Part shown: positions 59,500 to 64,000 of the stretch, in pieces
Layout: every line of letters starts with the position of its first letter
How positions within the stretch are numbered: the stretch's first letter is position 1
NCBI GenBank assembly: GCA_015075405.1
Contig: JABTUK010000002.1
Location: 62,001 to 126,000, forward strand
DNA from: Anaerolineales bacterium
GTDB lineage: Bacteria > Chloroflexota > Anaerolineae > 4572-78 > J111
Reading direction: 5' to 3'
DNA: 64,000 nucleotides
Translations under genes and position numbers: made by a program
Notes under the pieces: generated by a model
Database searches by the model: none
What the model was told of the DNA's origin: nothing
What the model saw: the letters and a program-made list of their open reading frames with translations, nothing else

Positions 59500-59839
59500 G
59501 CTGCTTGATTTTCTCCTGCCAAAAATCCATTTTTTCGCATTTGCAAGGTTTGGCCTGCTTGGTTCCACCCGGACGATAACTGTGCGGGCAGCTCTGGGCC
59601 ATCCCTCCGTGAAATGCGGGCGCAGAATGGTGAATGTGCCACCAGTGCCCCTCGCCGCCCATGTAGCCGCAGTTGTTGGCCATGGCCTGCAAATCGAAGC
59701 TGGTGCCCAGGCTTTCGGTGGGGATGGGGTAAGGGATAGCGCAGCCGTAGCGGCGGTCGAAAATGCAGTGCCGGGGCACATCAGCCGGTTTGTGCCAGAA
59801 GCGGCCCAGGCGTTTGAAAAAGCTAAAAAAATTATACAA
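59486..59839 (-). CDS. Cys/His-rich small protein
   Basis: 117 aa from a probable TTG start at 59839; a later GTG near the HKPAD codons is an alternative. It is rich in Cys, His, Trp: ...NNCGYMGGEGHWWHIHHSAPAFHGGMAQSCPHSYRP... and CKCEKMDFWQ at the end. The pattern suggests a metal- or redox-cofactor-binding protein. No family recognised. It precedes and overlaps the 43-aa membrane peptide. Confidence 0.55.
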   Translation of the reverse strand: MYNFFSFFKRLGRFWHKPADVPRHCIFDRRYGCAIPYPIPTESLGTSFDLQAMANNCGYMGGEGHWWHIHHSAPAFHGGMAQSCPHSYRPGGTKQAKPCKCEKMDFWQEKIKQHAQR

Positions 59840-59889
59840 TCGTTCGCTCTGGATTTCTTAGCCACCTGACGTCGGAGTTTTATAAATCG

Positions 59890-59989
59890 CACCCTTCGAT
59901 ACACGCTCCACTTCGTTCCGCGTTACTCAGGATGCGATATTTAAGCCGAAAATCATCCTGAGTAGGGCGTTAGCCCGTATCGAAGGGTG
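59890..59989. mobile_element. MITE-like element, family 5
   Basis: CACCCTTCGATAC (59890-59902) and GTATCGAAGGGTG (59977-59989) are perfect 13-bp terminal inverted repeats, with TACTCAGGATGCGA.../...ATCATCCTGAGTA inside. One copy in this window. Confidence 0.6.
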
Positions 59990-60030
59990 ATTTTCGAGCT
60001 AAATCCGAACTCGGATTAAACAGTAATCTG

Positions 60031-60085
60031 GTGCGTGTATTTACGTACCACGCACCACGCACTACGCACCACGTTTCACGCCCCA
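60031..60085. repeat. Word-type repeat (ACCACGCACCACGCACTACG)
   Basis: CACGCAC and CACTACG words in tandem, ending at the mce stop region. Related in kind to 7621-7691. Confidence 0.5.
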
Positions 60086-60486
60086 CGCCCCGCCGGTTCG
60101 TAAAGTTCAATCAAAACACCATGCGCCGATTTGGGATGGACAAAGATGTAGCGGTCGCCGCGCTTATTAGTGCGGATTTCGCCCAGCACCTCCATGCCTT
60201 TGGCCGTCAGCACCCCGGCGGTCTCTTCGATGTTGTCCACTTCCAGGCAGACGTGATGCAGCCCTTCCCCTTTTTTAGCCAGATATTTGGCGATACCGGA
60301 GTCGGACGTGGTGGGTTGGACCAGTTCGACTTCGCCAGTAGCGGTGGGAAAATAAGCCACTTTTACGGCTTCAGCCGGTTCTTCATTGACCGCCGTCAGC
60401 GGCAGGCCAATCGCATCCCGGTAGACCGCGATGGCTTTGTCTATATCTTCCACGACGATGGCGATATGATTTAATTTGGTACTCAT
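60076..60486 (-). CDS. mce: Methylmalonyl-CoA epimerase
   Basis: A 136-aa vicinal-oxygen-chelate protein that interconverts (2S)- and (2R)-methylmalonyl-CoA. Metal ligands: H7 (KLNHIAI), Q57 in ELVQP, H78 (LHHVCLEV) and E127 (VLIELYEP). It completes the route from propionyl-CoA carboxylase to the mutase at 61739-63934, although separated from meaB by a repeat. Start at ATG 60486. Confidence 0.92.
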   Translation of the reverse strand: MSTKLNHIAIVVEDIDKAIAVYRDAIGLPLTAVNEEPAEAVKVAYFPTATGEVELVQPTTSDSGIAKYLAKKGEGLHHVCLEVDNIEETAGVLTAKGMEVLGEIRTNKRGDRYIFVHPKSAHGVLIELYEPAGRGA

Positions 60487-60501
60487 TGTTCCTCCTCGGA
60501 A

Positions 60502-60600
60502 AGTAATCAGTAATCAGTGGTCAGTAGTCAGTTGCCAGTTATCCCAACTGTTCACTGATTACTGTTCACTGATTACTGTTCACTGGTTACTGTTTTCACT
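60502..60600. repeat. Word-type repeat (TAATCAGTAATCAG/ACTGATTACTG)
   Basis: Left words AGTAATCAGTAATCAGTGG, right words CACTGATTACTGTTCACTG, imperfect inverted repeat. It lies in the spacer between meaB and mce and runs into the meaB stop codon. Confidence 0.6.
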
Positions 60601-61746
60601 CCCCTTATCCCCCTCAAACTTTTCCAGCAGCATTTTCACCGCTACGGTAGCAGGCAGGGTTCCGGCCAGCACGGACTGCTCGATTTGCGGGCGAATACGC
60701 TTGACGCCGGTATGATTGAAGAAAAGTGTTTTGAGATGTTCTTCAATCATGGCCTGCATCCAATCCAGAATTTGGGCCTGGCGGCGGGCGGCAAATACAC
60801 CGGAAGCTGTAGTGGTCTCACGAAACGCCTCGATGACCGCCCAGATTTCGGCAATCCCTTCGCCGGTCAAGGCGGAACAGGTAAAAGCCTGGACATGCCA
60901 GCCTTCCGTGGTCGAGGAAAGAAAACGCAAAGCGCGGGCATATTCAGCCCTGGCGGCCTGGGCGCGGACTTTGTTTTCGCCGTCCGCCTTGTTGACAATC
61001 AGGGCATCGGCCAGCTCGATGATGCCTCTTTTGATGCCTTGCAGCTCATCGCCCGCGCCGGCCAGCATGAGCAGCAGAAAAAAATCCACCATCGAGCGAA
61101 CCGTCGTTTCGCTCTGGCCCACGCCGACCGTTTCAACCAGGATGACATCAAAACCGGCGGCCTCACACACCAGCATCGTTTCCCGGCTTTTGCGGGTCAC
61201 GCCGCCCAGCGTCCCACTCGACGGTGACGGGCGGATGAACGCCTTCGGTTCACGGGACAATCGCTCCATGCGGGTTTTGTCGCCCAGGATGCTGCCCCGG
61301 CTGACGCTGCTGCTAGGGTCAACAGCCAGCACCGCCAAACGATGGCCCTGCTCGCACAGATGCATGCCCAGGGCTTCGATAAAGGTACTTTTGCCCACGC
61401 CCGGTACGCCGGTTATGCCCACCCGAATGGAACGGCCCGTGTGCGGCAACAACTGCTTCAACACTTCCTGGGCCAGTTCCATGTGGGCCGGAGCATTGCT
61501 TTCAATCAGGGTGATGGCCCGCCCCAGGATGGTCCGGTCGCCGGCCAGCACGCCCTGCACGTAGTCGTCAAGGCTAAGCTGGCGGCGGCGAATCACTAAC
61601 TGGTCAGGTTGAGGCGCAGGCTCATCCAAGCGGGTTTCTGACCGCAGGCCATCGTGGCGGCCTTCAACCCCTTTAATGACCCGGCTGGCAAATTCCTGAC
61701 CTGCTTGCGGTGGGGCACATTCCGGTTTCTGGCTTTCCTCAGGCAT
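60580..61746 (-). CDS. meaB: MeaB/ArgK-type GTPase chaperone of methylmalonyl-CoA mutase
   Basis: About 388 aa from ATG 61746, chosen because it overlaps the mutase stop (ATGCCTGA). A G3E-family GTPase that loads and protects the B12 cofactor of the mutase. Walker [10 protein letters not shown] (~residue 107), switch with [18 protein letters not shown], ...ETVGVGQSE..., NKADGENK. Long N-terminal extension (~60 residues, Pro/Glu-rich). The last residues (GSENSNQ) are encoded by the intergenic word repeat, so the C-terminus has been altered by the repeat. Confidence 0.92.
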   Translation of the reverse strand: MPEESQKPECAPPQAGQEFASRVIKGVEGRHDGLRSETRLDEPAPQPDQLVIRRRQLSLDDYVQGVLAGDRTILGRAITLIESNAPAHMELAQEVLKQLLPHTGRSIRVGITGVPGVGKSTFIEALGMHLCEQGHRLAVLAVDPSSSVSRGSILGDKTRMERLSREPKAFIRPSPSSGTLGGVTRKSRETMLVCEAAGFDVILVETVGVGQSETTVRSMVDFFLLLMLAGAGDELQGIKRGIIELADALIVNKADGENKVRAQAARAEYARALRFLSSTTEGWHVQAFTCSALTGEGIAEIWAVIEAFRETTTASGVFAARRQAQILDWMQAMIEEHLKTLFFNHTGVKRIRPQIEQSVLAGTLPATVAVKMLLEKFEGDKGSENSNQ

Positions 61747-63934
61747 GGGCAGGCATAGGCGCAACCCGACGCTTCAACTCCTCAACCACCTTTTGCGCGG
61801 CAATGGGGATAATCGTCCCCGGCCCGAAGATAGCCGAAGCGCCATTTGCCCGCAAATACTCATAATCCTGGGCGGGAATGACTCCACCCACAACCACCAT
61901 AATGTCCTCACGGCCCAGTTTCTTCAATTCATTGACCAGTTGCGGCAGCAGCGTTTTGTGTCCGGCGGCCAGCGAGCTAAAACCGACCACATGGACATCA
62001 TTTTCAACCGCCTGGCGGGCTGTCTCTTCAGGCGTCTGGAAAAGCGGGCCGATATCCACATCAAAGCCCATATCGGCAAAGGCGGTGGCGATGACCTTAG
62101 CGCCCCGGTCGTGGCCGTCCTGGCCCATCTTGGCCACCAAGATGCGCGGGCGGCGGCCTTCCAACTGCTCAAATTCGTCGGCCATGCGCCTGACCACGGC
62201 AATTTCTTCCTCTTCGCCAAACTCGCTGCTGTAAATGCCGGTAATGGAGCGGATGATGGCCTTGTGCCGGCCAAAGACCTTTTCCAAAGCGCTGGAAATC
62301 TCACCCAGGCTGGCCCTGGCGCGGGCCGCCTCAATAGATAGGGCCAGCAGGTTGCCCTGGCCGTTTTCGGCGGCGTCAGTCAGCGCGTTCAGCGCCGCCT
62401 CAACCCTGGCTTCATCCCGCTCTGCCCGCAGGCGGGCCAGCCGCTCAAGCTGGGCCTGACGCACGGCTGTATTGTCCACCTCCAAAATTTCAATCGGTTC
62501 TTCTTTATCCAGGCGGTAGCGGTTGACGCCGACAATTGTTTCCTTGCCGGAGTCAATATACGCCTGCCGCCGGGCCGCGGCCTCTTCGATGCGCATCTTG
62601 GGCAGGCCGGTTTCGATGGCTTTGGCCATCCCACCCAGCGACTCGACTTCCTGAATATGACCCCAGGCGCGGTGCATCAGCGCGTCGGTGAGGGCTTCGA
62701 CGTAGAAGGAGCCGCCCCAGGGGTCAACTACCCGGCAAATGCCGGTCTCATCTTGCAGGTAAAGCTGGGTGTTGCGGGCAATTCGGGCCGAGAAGTCGGT
62801 GGGCAGGGCAATGGCCTCGTCCAGCGAGTTGGTGTGCAACGATTGGGTGTGGCCCAACGCGGCGGCCATCGCTTCCATGCAGGTGCGGACCACATTATTG
62901 AACGGGTCCTGCTCGGTCAGGCTCCAGCCCGACGTTTGGGAGTGAGTCCGCAGCGACATCGAGCTGTCCTTTTTGGGGTTGAACTGTTTGATGAGCTTGG
63001 CCCACAGCAGCCGGGCGGCCCGCATTTTGGCGACTTCCATAAAGTAGTTCATGCCAATGGCCCAGAAGAAGGACAAGCGCGGGGCAAAGGTGTCAATGTC
63101 CATGCCCGCTTTGAGGCCGGTGCGGACATATTCCAGGCCATCGGCCAGGGTGTAGGCCAGTTCCAGGTCGGCGGTGGCCCCGGCTTCCTGCATGTGGTAG
63201 CCGGAGATGCTGATGCTGTTGAACTTGGGCATATTCTGGGCGGTAAAGGCAAAAATATCGCCGATAATCCGCATAGAGGGTTCGGGCGGGTAGATGTAGG
63301 TATTCCGCACCATATATTCTTTGAGAATGTCGTTCTGGATGGTACCGGTCAACTGCTCGTGTTTGACCCCCTGCTCTTCGGCGGCGACGATGTAAAAAGC
63401 CAGGACCGGCAAAACTGCCCCATTCATGGTCATCGAGACCGACATTTGGTCGAGAGGAATCCCGTCAAACAGGATTTTCATGTCCAAAATGGAGTCAATC
63501 GCCACCCCGGCTTTGCCCACATCCCCCACCACCCGCGGATGCTCCGAGTCGTAGCCCCGGTGCGTGGCCAGGTCAAAGGCAATGGACAGTCCCTTCTGTC
63601 CGGCGGCCAAATTGCGGCGATAAAAAGCGTTGCTTTCCTCCGCCGTAGAGAAGCCGGCGTACTGGCGCACCGTCCAGGGCCGGGTGACATACATGGTCGG
63701 GTAGGGGCCGCGCAAAAACGGCGGCAGCCCGGCCACGTAGCCCAAATGCTCCAGATTTTGGGTGTCGGCCCCGCTGTAGAGCGGCTTGACGTCAATCTGC
63801 TCCATCGTTTTCCAGATAAATTCTTCGACCGGCAGGCCGGTTTCTTTTTCAAACTGCTCGCGCCAGCTTTTTTCATCCACCACGGGATAACCGGCGTCGA
63901 AATCCAATTGGGTAAAATCAGGATTTTTGCTCAT
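61739..63934 (-). CDS. scpA: Methylmalonyl-CoA mutase, large (single-chain) type
   Basis: 731 aa from ATG 63934 (a second ATG one codon upstream at 63937 overlaps the previous stop). An N-terminal TIM barrel carries substrate motifs (…[17 protein letters not shown]…, ...[16 protein letters not shown] ...[14 protein letters not shown]), and a C-terminal B12 domain has DGHDRGAKV (axial His) and ...[17 protein letters not shown]. It isomerises methylmalonyl-CoA to succinyl-CoA with adenosylcobalamin. It is upstream of meaB by overlap and of mce, i.e. a functional set for propionate or odd-chain fatty-acid metabolism. Confidence 0.95.
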   Translation of the reverse strand: MSKNPDFTQLDFDAGYPVVDEKSWREQFEKETGLPVEEFIWKTMEQIDVKPLYSGADTQNLEHLGYVAGLPPFLRGPYPTMYVTRPWTVRQYAGFSTAEESNAFYRRNLAAGQKGLSIAFDLATHRGYDSEHPRVVGDVGKAGVAIDSILDMKILFDGIPLDQMSVSMTMNGAVLPVLAFYIVAAEEQGVKHEQLTGTIQNDILKEYMVRNTYIYPPEPSMRIIGDIFAFTAQNMPKFNSISISGYHMQEAGATADLELAYTLADGLEYVRTGLKAGMDIDTFAPRLSFFWAIGMNYFMEVAKMRAARLLWAKLIKQFNPKKDSSMSLRTHSQTSGWSLTEQDPFNNVVRTCMEAMAAALGHTQSLHTNSLDEAIALPTDFSARIARNTQLYLQDETGICRVVDPWGGSFYVEALTDALMHRAWGHIQEVESLGGMAKAIETGLPKMRIEEAAARRQAYIDSGKETIVGVNRYRLDKEEPIEILEVDNTAVRQAQLERLARLRAERDEARVEAALNALTDAAENGQGNLLALSIEAARARASLGEISSALEKVFGRHKAIIRSITGIYSSEFGEEEEIAVVRRMADEFEQLEGRRPRILVAKMGQDGHDRGAKVIATAFADMGFDVDIGPLFQTPEETARQAVENDVHVVGFSSLAAGHKTLLPQLVNELKKLGREDIMVVVGGVIPAQDYEYLRANGASAIFGPGTIIPIAAQKVVEELKRRVAPMPAHA

Positions 63935-63936
63935 CA

Positions 63937-64000
63937 TCAGGCTCCTACACCCAGCTTTTGCTGCAAGTTCGACAACATTTCGACCACATTGGCCCGCACG
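63937..64000 (-). CDS. C-terminal end of an upstream gene (partial)
   Basis: Twenty visible residues, [20 protein letters not shown], stop TGA at 63937-63939, sharing a base with the mutase ATG. GGAG for the mutase lies within these codons. Too short to identify; likely the first or an upstream member of the mutase operon. Confidence 0.6.
   Translation of the reverse strand, partial: VRANVVEMLSNLQQKLGVGA

Overview
The window looks like a chromosomal segment of a Chloroflexota bacterium, probably Anaerolineae-like. This is inferred from gene content and not from any marker search. The clues are an AmrS-type radical SAM enzyme, a very large STAND/TPR/BTAD regulator, a DUF5317 membrane protein, citrate synthases of the NVEFY type, Pro/Thr-rich LPETG surface proteins with DUF11 and SdrD-B repeats, and many intergenic hairpin repeats. 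Heme A synthase points to an aa3-type terminal oxidase (aerobic or microaerobic respiration). The methylmalonyl-CoA mutase/MeaB/epimerase genes point to propionyl-CoA or odd-chain/branched-chain carbon metabolism. No rRNA, tRNA or CRISPR array was seen.

Layout. 1-3.3 kb: end of a TPR protein, an AF2212/PIN toxin-antitoxin pair, an SH3 protein, an HhH (Cdd1-like) protein, a gutted AlkA-type glycosylase remnant, and amrS. 3.4-8 kb: citrate synthase plus methyltransferase, divergent from a second citrate synthase-like protein carrying an N-terminal helix-turn-helix, then a UPF0173 metallo-hydrolase. 8-12.6 kb: a transglutaminase-like membrane protein, then a minus-strand operon of an Eis-like acetyltransferase and an ABC-F ATPase. 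That operon is preceded by a consensus promoter, a 28-codon leader ORF and two tandem terminators, a probable attenuator. 12.6-16.3 kb: a HExxH membrane protein, tpiA and uvrC.

16.5-41 kb is a cell-surface island. It holds two paralogous LPETG proteins (883 and 951 aa), a membrane-anchored protein with two thioredoxin folds, a giant 4,822-residue LPETG protein, a sortase, and another Pro/Thr-rich anchored protein. In the thioredoxin-fold protein an in-frame UGA takes the first position of a UxxC motif and is followed by a SECIS-like hairpin, so it is probably a selenoprotein. The giant protein is built from DUF11, concanavalin-like and SdrD-B domains, including five near-identical 161-163-residue repeats. 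A fifth candidate substrate (LPPTG) lies 14 kb away at 54.4 kb.

41-54 kb: pth; a small operon (43-aa exported peptide, NHLP-like 72-aa peptide, 92-aa protein, DUF5317 protein, receiver protein) facing a STAND-TPR-BTAD regulator; ctaA; a DUF72 protein; a secreted protein; then recA, a long structured-looking spacer, recX and rny. 54-60 kb: two insertion sequences, a DUF488 protein, and a Cys/His-rich protein with a 43-aa membrane peptide. 60-64 kb: mce, meaB and methylmalonyl-CoA mutase, minus strand, with overlapping genes.

The spacers are rich in two kinds of repeat. Some are MITE-like elements with terminal inverted repeats and, in several cases, flanking direct repeats. Others are low-complexity word hairpins, which also occur in frame inside uvrC, the giant surface gene and the selenoprotein candidate.
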